Part shown: positions 43,180-51,936 of the stretch, piece after piece | Numbering within the stretch: the first letter of the stretch is position 1 | How the letters are laid out: every line of letters begins with the position of its first letter | From: Mycobacterium sp. BK086 | Lineage (GTDB): Bacteria > Actinomycetota > Actinomycetes > Mycobacteriales > Mycobacteriaceae | Reading direction: 5' to 3' | DNA length: 64,000 nucleotides | NCBI GenBank assembly: GCA_004362315.1 | Contig: SNWL01000008.1 | Span: 518,171 to 582,170, forward strand | Program-made: the position numbers and the translations under genes | Notes under the pieces: model-generated | Told to the model about the DNA's origin: nothing | Database searches by the model: none | Seen by the model: only the letters and a program-made list of their open reading frames with translations

Positions 43180-45033
43180 CTAACTGCACGTCGGCACCGA
43201 TACCTTCGGTGTGACGTCGTCAGCAAGCGGCTGAAGCGGTACCCGCGCAGCTCCCGGCGCCGTCGGCTCGGTGAGCCGGAAAATCAATTCGACAGTTTTG
43301 CCTGGTGGGATGGCCACCTGAGACTCGAAGCTGGGGTGCCCGCGCTCCATCGCACCGAACACCCGGGTCCTCTTGCCGTTGGCGAGGACGCTGATCACGT
43401 CCGCACCCTTGGTTGTCAGCAGACGAACCGAGGTGAGCATCGTGCCTCTGGGGATATCCCCGGCGACCTCGGGGAAGAAGCCCAGACGCCCCGCCGCGTA
43501 CTCGGGCAGCCCCGCCGCGTCCGCGTCTTTGAGCGTGTTGGTCAGCCGGATCGTCACCGTCGAGGTGCGTTTGTCGCCGTCACAGCCGTCGGCCACGTAC
43601 TCGATCTGGCGATCCAGGTAGTAATCCAGCTTGTTGCCGCCGAGATTGTTGATGACGACCTCCGCGTATGGCGCCGGATCATCGGGGATCTCGTGTGCCA
43701 GTGGGGTCTGTTCCAGCAGCTTCTGGTCTTCCGGATTGGAGCTCCACACCGCGATTCGGCGCTCACTGACCGCACGCCCCAAAGCGTCGAGAAGCTTGCG
43801 CGGCGATTCCACCGGCTTGGTGATCTTCTTGACGACCTCGGTGGCGATCTCCTGCAAGTAGCGCTTGCGTGCGGCTTGATCGGTGGGAAAGCGGCTGTAG
43901 ACGGTGGATTCGGTCAGTTCGACGACGTTGTCCTTGGTCACGGTCTCACCATCGGGCAAGGTGATCGCTCCGGTGGCGCCGAGGATATAGCTCAACGCGA
44001 TCGGATCGATCGCGATCACCCCATCGACATTCATCCCCGTCTGTTGCGCCCACAGCGACCTCCAGATCTGCGCCGCGTAGGGAAAATGCGAGCTCTGATT
44101 GCTGTTGCGGAAGTCGGTGGTGGGATTGGTGAACCCGTACTGCTCGTCGAACTCGGGGTTGATCGAGAAGGGCTTGAATGCCTTGTCGAGTTCGGTGTTC
44201 GGTCCGAGGTTGTCCACACTCGGTTTGCCGTCGTCGAACCGGAGGATCCCGAAGCCGCCGAGCAGCCCGCCGGTGCCTCGGGCCTCGGCGTTGGTCTGGA
44301 ATCCCATGAAATAGCTGCGAGGGCCATCGGCGCCCAGCAGGGACGGGGCCAGCCGCGCGGCAAGAGCCGTGTTGCCCAGCAGCCGCGAAATGTCAGATGC
44401 CTGCGCTTGAAGCTGTGTCCGGGCGCCACCGATGGCGGAGAGATACCCCGGAACTGAAATCGCCTGCGCGGCGGCGTCGAGCCGAGCCGCGTCGGCCGCG
44501 ATCTTGGTCAACGTCGGTTCTTGCTTCCGCAGCGCCTGCACGTCCAGCCTGCCGTTGGCGAGCAACTGGTCGGGCGCGACTGTCGCACCGGCATCGGCAA
44601 CGGGTTTCAACACGTCGGCGGCCAGGCCGAGCACCACGTCGGATATCTGCTGACCGGTCTTGAACGGGCTGCCCAACCAGGGCACGACGGCGACGACGTT
44701 CCACGGGATGGAATGTGTCGCATCGCGTGCATCCTGCGCGTGCGATTGCGCCTCGCCCGCCAGGCGTGAGGCATCCTTCGTATTTCCCTGCAGGAGTGCG
44801 TCTTTGGCCTGCTGCGCACTGCTGCGGGCCTGCTCGAGGCTCGACTTCGCCTCTTGTGCTCGCACGCCGAGCCAACATCCGAACGCAATGACAACGATGA
44901 GCACCCCGAGTGCGGACCAGAGGACCTCTCGACGCTGGAACCAGCGTCGGTCTTCGCTATCGCCTTCGTCGGTCAGGATCGCATCGTTGTCGTCCGGGTC
45001 GTCGTTGAACCGTCGTTGCGAAAAGAATTTCAC
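43180..45033 (-). CDS. DUF4012-domain membrane protein
   Basis: This 617-residue protein has one membrane segment near residues 38-58 (VLWSALGVLIVVIAFGCWLG), then a helical region (EQARSSAQQAKDALLQG, probably coiled coil) and a long extracellular domain matching DUF4012. Conserved parts include YFMGFQTNAEARGTGGLLGGFGIL and NVDGVIAIDPIALSYILGATG. DUF4012 proteins accompany exopolysaccharide clusters in actinobacteria; the GFQTNAEARGTGG segment resembles the LytR/CpsA-like fold region. It may help polymer attachment or transfer, but this is not established. It is the first leftward gene of the cluster. Confidence 0.85.
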   Translation of the reverse strand: MKFFSQRRFNDDPDDNDAILTDEGDSEDRRWFQRREVLWSALGVLIVVIAFGCWLGVRAQEAKSSLEQARSSAQQAKDALLQGNTKDASRLAGEAQSHAQDARDATHSIPWNVVAVVPWLGSPFKTGQQISDVVLGLAADVLKPVADAGATVAPDQLLANGRLDVQALRKQEPTLTKIAADAARLDAAAQAISVPGYLSAIGGARTQLQAQASDISRLLGNTALAARLAPSLLGADGPRSYFMGFQTNAEARGTGGLLGGFGILRFDDGKPSVDNLGPNTELDKAFKPFSINPEFDEQYGFTNPTTDFRNSNQSSHFPYAAQIWRSLWAQQTGMNVDGVIAIDPIALSYILGATGAITLPDGETVTKDNVVELTESTVYSRFPTDQAARKRYLQEIATEVVKKITKPVESPRKLLDALGRAVSERRIAVWSSNPEDQKLLEQTPLAHEIPDDPAPYAEVVINNLGGNKLDYYLDRQIEYVADGCDGDKRTSTVTIRLTNTLKDADAAGLPEYAAGRLGFFPEVAGDIPRGTMLTSVRLLTTKGADVISVLANGKRTRVFGAMERGHPSFESQVAIPPGKTVELIFRLTEPTAPGAARVPLQPLADDVTPKVSVPTCS

Positions 45034-45099
45034 TCAGTTAGTTCCCATGCTCCAGTGCGGTCTGCATCCGAAGAGCAGCCGCGGTTAGCCGGCCAACAA

Positions 45100-45146
45100 A
45101 AAACGACCCGCCAGCTGTCGATTGACAACAACTGACGAGTCGTTTT
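45100..45146 (-). terminator. Hairpin terminator downstream of the secreted-protein gene
   Basis: Arms at 45100-45114 and 45132-45146 pair over 15 bases, with two G-U pairs on the minus-strand transcript, and are followed on that strand by a run of T. It ends the gene at 45157-45639 and separates it from the DUF4012 gene. Confidence 0.7.
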
Positions 45147-45156
45147 CGTTGATTGC

Positions 45157-45639
45157 TTAGCTCGAGGTGGAGTACGGGCCGATCTTGATCGCCTTGGCGA
45201 CGTTGGTGGCCGCGTTGTCGAACCCGTTGCCGATGTTCGTGAAGGCGTCGCCGATCGGGCCGGGCAGGATCTGACCCGCGAGGTTGAACGCCAGGCCGGT
45301 GAAGGCCAGGCCGCCGTAGACGAAGGTACCGAAGTACTGCACGCCAGCCTGGATGGCGCTCTGGGCCGCATCGACGAACCCGGAGATGAAGATCTGGATG
45401 ACCTGGGCCGGCGGCGTGGCGGCGGCGGCGGCGACCTTGTTGCTGCCCGGCGTGGCGGCGGCGGCCGGCTGAGCGACGATGACCACCGGGTCAACGAGGA
45501 GCTCAGCGGAGTTGCCGACTCCCTCGGTGAACGAGGCCAGGCTCGGCGCCGCGTGTGCGACGGCCGGCGTGATCGCGGCGGCGGCAGCAACCGCGACGGC
45601 CGCGGTTCCGACCTGAAGTTTCGTGGCGATGACCGACAT
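45157..45639 (-). CDS. Small secreted, alanine-rich protein of unknown function
   Basis: This 160-residue protein has a Sec signal (VGTAAVAVAAAAAITPAVAHA, cleavage after AHA), then a hydrophobic/alanine-rich mature part with FISGFVDAAQSAIQAGVQYFGTFVYGGLAFTGLAFNLAGQ. ATG 45639 precedes the signal; the upstream in-frame extension is not signal-like. Similar small exported Ala/Gly-rich proteins are common in mycobacteria, but I do not recognise this one. It is single, with a terminator behind it. A 193-base gap to 45833 shows no gene. Confidence 0.72.
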   Translation of the reverse strand: MSVIATKLQVGTAAVAVAAAAAITPAVAHAAPSLASFTEGVGNSAELLVDPVVIVAQPAAAATPGSNKVAAAAATPPAQVIQIFISGFVDAAQSAIQAGVQYFGTFVYGGLAFTGLAFNLAGQILPGPIGDAFTNIGNGFDNAATNVAKAIKIGPYSTSS

Positions 45640-45832
45640 AACTACCCCCCAAATGTGTGGTCTAGATCCCATAACGGATTGGGTAAATAGTTGCAGAGGT
45701 GGTAGCACCTGTCAACCGGAACGGCGCTGATTGGTGGACGTTTTTCTTTGCCGTTGTGTTAAGAAATTTGCGATCGATACGGCCCCGGTCTGCACCGAGT
45801 CGCTCAGTACCCGGGTGCAGGGCCTTTACTGG

Positions 45833-46897
45833 CTAGCCGGAGGTCAGCGAGTGCGCGAAACCGCTGATGTCATTCACCGAAGCCGCGAAGACCTCCGGCA
45901 TCAACGCCGGGAACAGCAAGTCCCCGCCGTGGCAGGTGCCGACCACGACCCGCCCGGCGGCGGGAACTCCTGCGCCGAGTAGCCGGCGGTAATAGAGAAG
46001 GCCCTCGTCGCGCAGGGGATCGAGCTCGTTCACCGAAATCACGTGCGGGGGCAGTCCGACTAGGTCGTCGTGGCTGGCCACGCCGGCCCAGCAGGTCGGA
46101 TCGTCGACGTGGGTCCGGTCCGGGTCGTAGATCGAACCCAGCAGCGCGGCCTGCTGGGCACTGATGAAGTAGCCGTCGTTCTCGCGCAATGACGGCAGGT
46201 CATCGGGATAGTCCAGCCAGCGGTTCGAGATATAAGGACACTGCGCGTACGCCCCGGCGATCTCGCTGAGCCACCCCTCGCGTTTGGCCTTGTGCATGAC
46301 GGTCAAGGTCAGGTTCCCCCCGCCCGACTCGCCGGCGACGATCAGGTGGCTCACTCCGAGGTCGGCGGCGTTGGCATGCACCCACCGGGTGGCGGCCGCG
46401 CAATCGTTCAGCCCGGCCGGATAGGGATGCGCGCCAAGCCGGCCGCCCGAATTGCGGAACTCGACGCCCACCGCCACTAGTCCGGTCGCCGCCAGGCGCT
46501 CCCGAAGGTAGCGGTAGCTGGCGTCCGCGGCGCTGGCGATCGCCATCGCCCCGCCGTGGAAATGCACGACCGCCGCCAGCGGGCCGTCCGCCCGCTCCGG
46601 GCGACTGATGAACAACGTGACCTCATTGCCGTCGACGCCGGGGATCGTCACGGTCGTCGTTGTGACGCCGACGGGTGCGACTGCCGCGTGGGCGAACGCG
46701 TCGAGCACACCTCCGACGGCCTCTTCAGCGGCTGCCGCGTATGCCAGCCGATCTGCCAGCGGTGAGTCGACCGTCATCTCGACATCGGGGAAGGGGTCAG
46801 CCAGGCCGATGGGGGCGAAGGCAGCCACCATCCTTGGATCCGATCGGGGATCGGTGCCGAGTGTGCACTTCGGGTCGGCGAGACGGCCAGCGAGCAT
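45833..46897 (-). CDS. Alpha/beta hydrolase, hormone-sensitive-lipase-like esterase
   Basis: This 354-residue esterase has the oxyanion motif VVHFHGGAMA near residue 113 and the nucleophile elbow VAGESGGGNLTL, characteristic of the HSL (PF07859) family. Asp in NELDPLRDEG and His in GTCHGGDLLF complete the triad. No signal peptide is clear. It lies just downstream of the sigma-factor gene, with a 21-base gap to it, and could be co-transcribed. Substrate unknown; short-chain acyl esters are typical. Confidence 0.88.
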   Translation of the reverse strand: MLAGRLADPKCTLGTDPRSDPRMVAAFAPIGLADPFPDVEMTVDSPLADRLAYAAAAEEAVGGVLDAFAHAAVAPVGVTTTTVTIPGVDGNEVTLFISRPERADGPLAAVVHFHGGAMAIASAADASYRYLRERLAATGLVAVGVEFRNSGGRLGAHPYPAGLNDCAAATRWVHANAADLGVSHLIVAGESGGGNLTLTVMHKAKREGWLSEIAGAYAQCPYISNRWLDYPDDLPSLRENDGYFISAQQAALLGSIYDPDRTHVDDPTCWAGVASHDDLVGLPPHVISVNELDPLRDEGLLYYRRLLGAGVPAAGRVVVGTCHGGDLLFPALMPEVFAASVNDISGFAHSLTSG

Positions 46898-46918
46898 GAA
46901 GCCGACACTAACTCGTGG

Positions 46919-48124
46919 TCACCCGCCGCATTCGGCGATTCGCCGACGGAGAAATACCCGTCCTGGTTCAGAGCCGTTGAGTTCCATCGCCTTCCGATAC
47001 TCCGAGACCGCTTCGCCGGGCCGGCCGGCCCGGCGCAACAGATCAGCGCGCACGGTGGACACCAGATTCGACCGGACCAATCGCGAGTCGTGTGCGACCG
47101 CGTCCAGCGCGGCGAGGCCGGCCTCCGGGCCGTCGCGAAAGCCAACCGCCAGTGCCCGATTCGCGCGTACTACCGGTGAATCGGTCATTGTCACGAGCAG
47201 GTCATAGGCCCGGCAGATCGTGACCCAGTTCGTCTGCTCCCAGCTTGGCGCCGTCGCGTGTGCTGCCGCGATCACCGCTTGTGGCAAGTACGGCCCGGTC
47301 GACCCTTCGGCGCGGCGCAGTGCATCGAGTCCGCGCGCGACCTTGCCGCGATCCCAGCGCCGTCGGTCCTGTTCCTCGAGTGGCACCAGTGCGCCAGCTG
47401 CGTCGATTCGGGTCGAACGGCGTGAATCATGCAGCAGCACAAGCGAATGCAATGCATGGGCTTCGAGCTCGGCGGGCATCAGCGTGCGTAACTCGCCGGC
47501 CAGCCGCACGCCCTCGTCGCACAGCTCGTCGCGGATCGCCGACGGGCCCGCTGTCGACCAATATCCCTCGGTGAACACCGAGTAGATGCACGACAGGACG
47601 TGCGGCGTGCGCTCGCCGAGCAGCTCCGGCGGTGGCACCCGAAGCGGGATGTTGGCATGGCGGATCTTGTGTTTGGCTCGCGTAATCCGCTGGCCGACCG
47701 CGGCCTCGGTGAGCAGTAGTGCCCGCGCGATCTCCGGCACCGTCAGACCCGATACCAGCCGCAAGGTCAGCGCGAGCTGGGAAAGGCGCTCCAGCGCCGG
47801 ATGCGCGCAGGTGAACATCATCCGCAGCTCGTCGTCGCGGACCCGGTGCGCGACTGCGGCGTCGGCCGGCTCCTGCATGGCCGCCAATTCCTTTCCCGGA
47901 CGGATGGATTCGCGTCTCAGCCGGTCCGTAGCCCGGTTGCGTGCGACTGTCACCAGCCACCCGCCCGGGTTGTCGGGCATGCCGTCGCGGGACCAGCTGC
48001 GCAGTGCCTCGGCGCAGGCTTCCTGGACGGCGTCCTCGGCGATACCCAGGTCACCCGACCACCGCGCGAGCGCGGCTACCGCGGGACCCCACTCTCGCCG
48101 GAAGACGCCGTCCAGGGAACGCAT
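46919..48124 (-). CDS. ECF RNA polymerase sigma factor, ECF42-like
   Basis: This 401-residue sigma factor has region 2 (DLGIAEDAVQEACAEALRSW, NPGGWLVTVARNRATDRLRRE) and region 4 (LRLVSGLTVPEIARALLLTEAAVGQRITRAKHKI), then a large C-terminal domain of about 200 residues. Paired with a YCII/DGPF protein, this matches the ECF42 group, which lacks an anti-sigma factor and uses the C-terminal domain for control. ATG 48124 directly abuts the YCII-gene stop (TAGATG). It is probably regulated together with its partner. Confidence 0.9.
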   Translation of the reverse strand: MRSLDGVFRREWGPAVAALARWSGDLGIAEDAVQEACAEALRSWSRDGMPDNPGGWLVTVARNRATDRLRRESIRPGKELAAMQEPADAAVAHRVRDDELRMMFTCAHPALERLSQLALTLRLVSGLTVPEIARALLLTEAAVGQRITRAKHKIRHANIPLRVPPPELLGERTPHVLSCIYSVFTEGYWSTAGPSAIRDELCDEGVRLAGELRTLMPAELEAHALHSLVLLHDSRRSTRIDAAGALVPLEEQDRRRWDRGKVARGLDALRRAEGSTGPYLPQAVIAAAHATAPSWEQTNWVTICRAYDLLVTMTDSPVVRANRALAVGFRDGPEAGLAALDAVAHDSRLVRSNLVSTVRADLLRRAGRPGEAVSEYRKAMELNGSEPGRVFLRRRIAECGG

Positions 48125-48823
48125 CTACAGCCCGGACACACCCGCCAGCCGGCGCAGGTGCACCACCGACGCCGGGATCATCGAGGCGATCTTCGTCGCT
48201 TCGTCGCGGTCTGCCGCCGACAGCAGGTAGTAACCATTGGCCACCTCGGCGCCTTCGGCGTAGGGCCCGTCTGTCAGCATGACCTCGCCGTCGCGTACCC
48301 GCACCGTCGTCGCCGTCGACGGCGGATGAAGCGGCGCCCCACCGAGGATGTGCGGTCCTGCCGCCTCGCCGAACTCGGCATGCTGGGCCAGCCCGCGCTC
48401 GAATTCGGGGCTACCCGGGACGTTCACGGCCTCGGCAGGTTCGAGCAGCAGCGCGAGCCAGTCCGAATCGGTGGTGGGCCGGCCGGCCGGATTCCAGAAC
48501 ACGATCGGCCACACCTCGACCGACCCGTACTGGGCGGCCGGGACCTGCCGGGCCAGCTGTAGCGCCTCGTCGAGATTTTCGGCTTCGAAGACGTAGTAGC
48601 CGCCGGCGATCTCGGCGCCTTCGGCGTAGGGGCCGTCCGTGAGCACCGGGGCGTCCGGACCACCGGTGATCTGTACTGCCTCGGCGGCCGACCCCAGCGC
48701 GTCACCCTCGCGGATCGCGGCCGCGGCGCGGGCATGGAAATCGAGGTAGGCCTGCATTTCGCGGCCCGCCTCGTCGGGCGTCAGTTCGCGTTGTGGCCCC
48801 TGCAGCAGTGCGAAGTAGTACAT
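48125..48823 (-). CDS. Tandem YCII (DGPF)-domain protein, sigma-factor partner
   Basis: This 232-residue protein has two YCII repeats. DGPYAEGAEIAGGYYVFEAENLDEAL occurs in the first and DGPYAEGAEVANGYYLLSAADRDEA in the second, with similar spacing. DGPF-domain proteins are encoded next to ECF42 sigma factors across actinobacteria. Here the stop immediately precedes the sigma ATG. The biochemical role of YCII proteins is not well known. No signal peptide is present. Confidence 0.9.
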   Translation of the reverse strand: MYYFALLQGPQRELTPDEAGREMQAYLDFHARAAAAIREGDALGSAAEAVQITGGPDAPVLTDGPYAEGAEIAGGYYVFEAENLDEALQLARQVPAAQYGSVEVWPIVFWNPAGRPTTDSDWLALLLEPAEAVNVPGSPEFERGLAQHAEFGEAAGPHILGGAPLHPPSTATTVRVRDGEVMLTDGPYAEGAEVANGYYLLSAADRDEATKIASMIPASVVHLRRLAGVSGL

Positions 48824-48929
48824 GGCGTTGTCCCTCCAGGATGGGGGAGTGGAACCCGGTTGGTTTCACTCTCTACCTCATTGACGAACGGCGCCTCGCG
48901 AATCCGACATCGGCCGTGAAACGCAGAAT

Positions 48930-48954
48930 CCCCCGCACGCTTGCGCGGCGGGGG
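48930..48954 (-). terminator. Putative terminator after the mycolate methyltransferase
   Basis: CCCCCGC (48930-48936) pairs with GCGGGGG (48948-48954), and the minus-strand transcript continues with a T-containing ATTCTGCGTTT. It follows the mmaA-like gene ending at 48971. The 147-base gap has no gene. Confidence 0.55.
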
Positions 48955-48970
48955 ACTGTGCGTCTGTATG

Positions 48971-49864
48971 TCAGGCGGTGGCGCCTGGCTTGAGGTAGGT
49001 GACGAGGCTGACGTCCAGCTGCTCGTCGAGGTAGTAGTACTGGCAGCCGGTCAGGTACTTCATGTAGTTGTCGTAGCTCTCTTGGCCGGCCGCGGCGATG
49101 GCCTCGTCCTTGTGCTGCTCGAGGCGAGCGGCCCAGATGCCGAGTGTCTTGATGTAGTGATTGCGCAGCGACAACGGCTCGGGCACGTCGAAGCCCGCCT
49201 TCTCACCGTGCTCCACCAACATCGAGGTGCTCGGAATGCGGCCGCCGGGGAAGATCACGTCGAACATGAACTTGGCGAAGCGGGCCAGCTCGAACGTCAG
49301 CTTCTTGCCGCGGGCGGTCAGCTCGTACGGGTGGTAACCGCAGCTGCTCTGGATGGTCATCCGCCCGTCCTCGGGCAGGATGTCGAACGAGTTCTTGTAG
49401 AAGTCGTCGAAGCGCTCGAAGCCGAAGTGCTCGATGGCCTCGATCGACACGATGCGGTCGACGGGGCTGTGGAACTGCTCCCAGCCTTCGAGCCGGACGT
49501 CGAACGTGCGCTTGGTGTCGATCTTCCCCAAAAGCTGTTCGCAGTAGGCCTTCTGGTTCTTCGACAACGTCAAGCCGATGACGTTGACGTCGTACTTCTC
49601 CATCGCGCGCTGCAGCGTCAGGCCCCAGCCGCAGCCCACTTCGAGCAGCGTCATGCCGGGCTTGAGATCCAAGCGATCGAGGTGTTGATCGACGTTGGCG
49701 ACCTGAGCCTCGGAGAGCGTGACGTTCGGTCCGGTGAAGTACGCGCAGCTGTACTTGCGCGTCGGGTCCTGGAACACCCCGAAGAAGTCGTCGGAGAGGT
49801 CGTAATGCGCCTGAATTTCTTCGAAATGTGGCCGCATGTCCTTGGTTTCAGTTGCCTCGGGCAT
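48971..49864 (-). CDS. Mycolic acid methyltransferase / cyclopropane synthase family
   Basis: This 297-residue SAM-dependent enzyme modifies meromycolate chains. It has [25 protein letters not shown], the SAM motif [25 protein letters not shown], and [15 protein letters not shown] near the active-site region. The C-terminus ([21 protein letters not shown]) departs from the usual QFTLxK ending of CmaA/PcaA-type members, so it may be a distinct subgroup. I do not assign an exact mmaA number. It is separated by 130 bases from the second paralog. Confidence 0.88.
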   Translation of the reverse strand: MPEATETKDMRPHFEEIQAHYDLSDDFFGVFQDPTRKYSCAYFTGPNVTLSEAQVANVDQHLDRLDLKPGMTLLEVGCGWGLTLQRAMEKYDVNVIGLTLSKNQKAYCEQLLGKIDTKRTFDVRLEGWEQFHSPVDRIVSIEAIEHFGFERFDDFYKNSFDILPEDGRMTIQSSCGYHPYELTARGKKLTFELARFAKFMFDVIFPGGRIPSTSMLVEHGEKAGFDVPEPLSLRNHYIKTLGIWAARLEQHKDEAIAAAGQESYDNYMKYLTGCQYYYLDEQLDVSLVTYLKPGATA

Positions 49865-49994
49865 GAGTCTTAAGCCTTCCTGATTCTTCTTCTCCGACTA
49901 CGCCACTGCCCCCGCGAGTGGTGCTGCGCCAGTATGCACGATGTGATCTGGACCATACCGTCTCGGCCCACCGGAACGGCGCCCAAACAGTGCG

Positions 49995-50879
49995 TTAACC
50001 GGGCGTTTCTTGCGCCTGCTTCTCAAGCGTGAACTGATCGACGTCGATGTACCCTACCCGGAATCCGTGTGCGCAACCGGTGAGGTACTTCATGTAGCGC
50101 TCATAGACCTCCTCAGATTGCACGTCGATGGCCTTCTCCCGGTTCGATTCCAGGGCCGCCGCCCAGCAATCCAGTGTTCGCGCATAGTGCGGTTGCAGCG
50201 ACTGGACGCGGGTGAGGGTGAAACCGGCCTTCGTCGAGTGTTCATCGACCTTCTCGACGGTCGGCAGCCGTCCTCCGGGGAAGATCTCGGTCAGCATGAA
50301 CTTGACGAACCGGGCGATCTCGAAGGTCAGGGGCAGGCCGCGTTCGGTCATCTGCGGAAGCGTGAACGACGTGATGGTGTGCAACAGCATCACACCGTCG
50401 TCGGGCAAGACGTTGTAGGCCATCGAGAAGAAGTCGTCATAGCGGTCGAAGCCGAAGTGCTCGAAGGCGCCGATTGACACGATCCGGTCGACGGGCTCGT
50501 GGAACTCCTCCCAGCCCCGCAGCTCGATACGCCTGTCGCGCGGGCTCCCACAATCGGCGAAAACCTGCTCGACATGGTCACGCTGGTTCTCCGACAACGT
50601 CAGGCCGATTACGTTGACGTCGTATTTCTCAATGGCCCGCAGCATCGTGGCGCCCCACCCGCAGCCCACGTCCAGCAGCGTCATCCCAGGCTGCAGGCCG
50701 AGCTTGCCCAGCGCCAGGTCGATCTTGGCGATCTGGGCCTGCTCCAACGTCATGTCGTCGCGTTCGAAATAGGCGCAGCTGTAGGTCTGGCTCGGATCGA
50801 GAAACAGCCGGAAAAAGTCGTCGGACAGGTCGTAGTGCGCCTGCACGTCCTCGAAGTGGGGCTTGAGTTTTCTGGGCAT
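49995..50879 (-). CDS. Mycolic acid cyclopropane synthase / methyltransferase family
   Basis: This 294-residue paralog has [36 protein letters not shown], the SAM motif LLDVGCGWGATMLRA, VIGLTLSENQ, SIGAFEHFGFDRY, then ILPDD-like and EIFPGGRLP segments, and ends DVDQFTLEKQ, the standard terminus. ATG 50879 is used; the upstream in-frame extension has no homology. M. tuberculosis has four mmaA genes at this position, so this locus carries two. Which chemical change it makes (cyclopropane or methoxy) cannot be told from sequence alone. Confidence 0.9.
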   Translation of the reverse strand: MPRKLKPHFEDVQAHYDLSDDFFRLFLDPSQTYSCAYFERDDMTLEQAQIAKIDLALGKLGLQPGMTLLDVGCGWGATMLRAIEKYDVNVIGLTLSENQRDHVEQVFADCGSPRDRRIELRGWEEFHEPVDRIVSIGAFEHFGFDRYDDFFSMAYNVLPDDGVMLLHTITSFTLPQMTERGLPLTFEIARFVKFMLTEIFPGGRLPTVEKVDEHSTKAGFTLTRVQSLQPHYARTLDCWAAALESNREKAIDVQSEEVYERYMKYLTGCAHGFRVGYIDVDQFTLEKQAQETPG

Positions 50880-51027
50880 GCTGGTGCGCCTTTCGCATGG
50901 AAATGCTTCAGGCAGCAACCACGAATTCCCCCCCGATGGGACTAGGCGATCACCGCAAGATTGGATTGCGGGTCTGATGCTAGCCGGTAATGCTGTGGGC
51001 GACGACTCCGCGCCGCACCGAAATTAG

Positions 51028-51936
51028 CTAGTTGACCTCGGCAAATGTTGTCTTGAGCTCACCGACGATCTCGTCGTACAGCGCCTCGGGTATGTCGTGC
51101 GCCATGCCGTCGAACAGGACCAGCCGGGCGTTCGGAATCGTCGATGCGATCGAGCGGCCGCCCGAGGGGCGCATCAGCTTGTCGGCGCGGCCGTGCATGA
51201 CCACGGTCGGTGCGCTGATCTGCCGGTCGTAGCGCTTGAGGCTGCCGCTGCCGAGGATCGCACTGAAGTGCCGGGCGATGCCCTGCGGGTAGTGCGCGCG
51301 CTCATAGGCCTCGATGGCGTTGGCGCGGGCCTGTTCGTCGGACAGCGGATAGCCCGGGCTACCAAGGATTTTGCCCACCCGGACCGCGTTCTCGACGATC
51401 ACGTCACGCGGTGAATTCGGCGGCGGACCGGTGATCAGCGACAGCAGCGCGCGCGGTGCCGGGGGAGGCAACAGAGCAGAATTGTTGGAGGAGAAGATGA
51501 TTCCCAACGCGTTGGTGCGGCTGCTGTAGCGGGCGGCGAAGATCTGGGCGATCATCCCGCCCATCGACGCGCCCACCACATGCGCCCGGTCGAGCCCGAG
51601 ATGATCGAGCAGCGCCGCGGCGTCGTCGGCCATATCCTCCAGCGTGTAGACCGACTGGCTGCGCCGGCCGATGTAGGAGCGCATGAGCCTGGGCACCAGC
51701 CCACCGTTGGCGCGTTGCCCGTGCAGCTTGGACGACAGCCCGACGTCGCGGTTGTCATAGCGGATGACCCGATAGCCCTGGTCGACGAGCTTCTCGCAGA
51801 AACCGTTGCGCCACAGCAGAAGCTGAGCACCCAGTCCCATCACCAGCAGGACCGCCGGGTCGCCGGGGTTGCCCATGTCCTCGAAGTAGATTTCGAGGTC
51901 ACTGTTGACTTGCGCTGTGCCCGTACGAATTTCCAT
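51028..51936 (-). CDS. lipG: Alpha/beta hydrolase LipG ortholog
   Basis: This 302-residue hydrolase has VLLVMGLGAQLLLWRNGF, YDNRDVGLS, the nucleophile elbow VVGASMGGMIAQ and the late MAHDIPEALY His region. It sits between the mycolate methyltransferases and the ABC1 kinase, as Rv0646c (LipG, 301 residues) does in M. tuberculosis. ATG 51936 overlaps the kinase stop by one base (TGATG), so the two are coupled. LipG-type proteins are proposed lipases/esterases; the physiological ester is unknown. Confidence 0.93.
   Translation of the reverse strand: MEIRTGTAQVNSDLEIYFEDMGNPGDPAVLLVMGLGAQLLLWRNGFCEKLVDQGYRVIRYDNRDVGLSSKLHGQRANGGLVPRLMRSYIGRRSQSVYTLEDMADDAAALLDHLGLDRAHVVGASMGGMIAQIFAARYSSRTNALGIIFSSNNSALLPPPAPRALLSLITGPPPNSPRDVIVENAVRVGKILGSPGYPLSDEQARANAIEAYERAHYPQGIARHFSAILGSGSLKRYDRQISAPTVVMHGRADKLMRPSGGRSIASTIPNARLVLFDGMAHDIPEALYDEIVGELKTTFAEVN

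Noticed and set aside
43018-43226. Small minus-strand gene upstream of the tyrosine kinase
   Set aside because: It overlaps the end of the DUF4012 gene in another frame and has no ribosome site or recognisable features.
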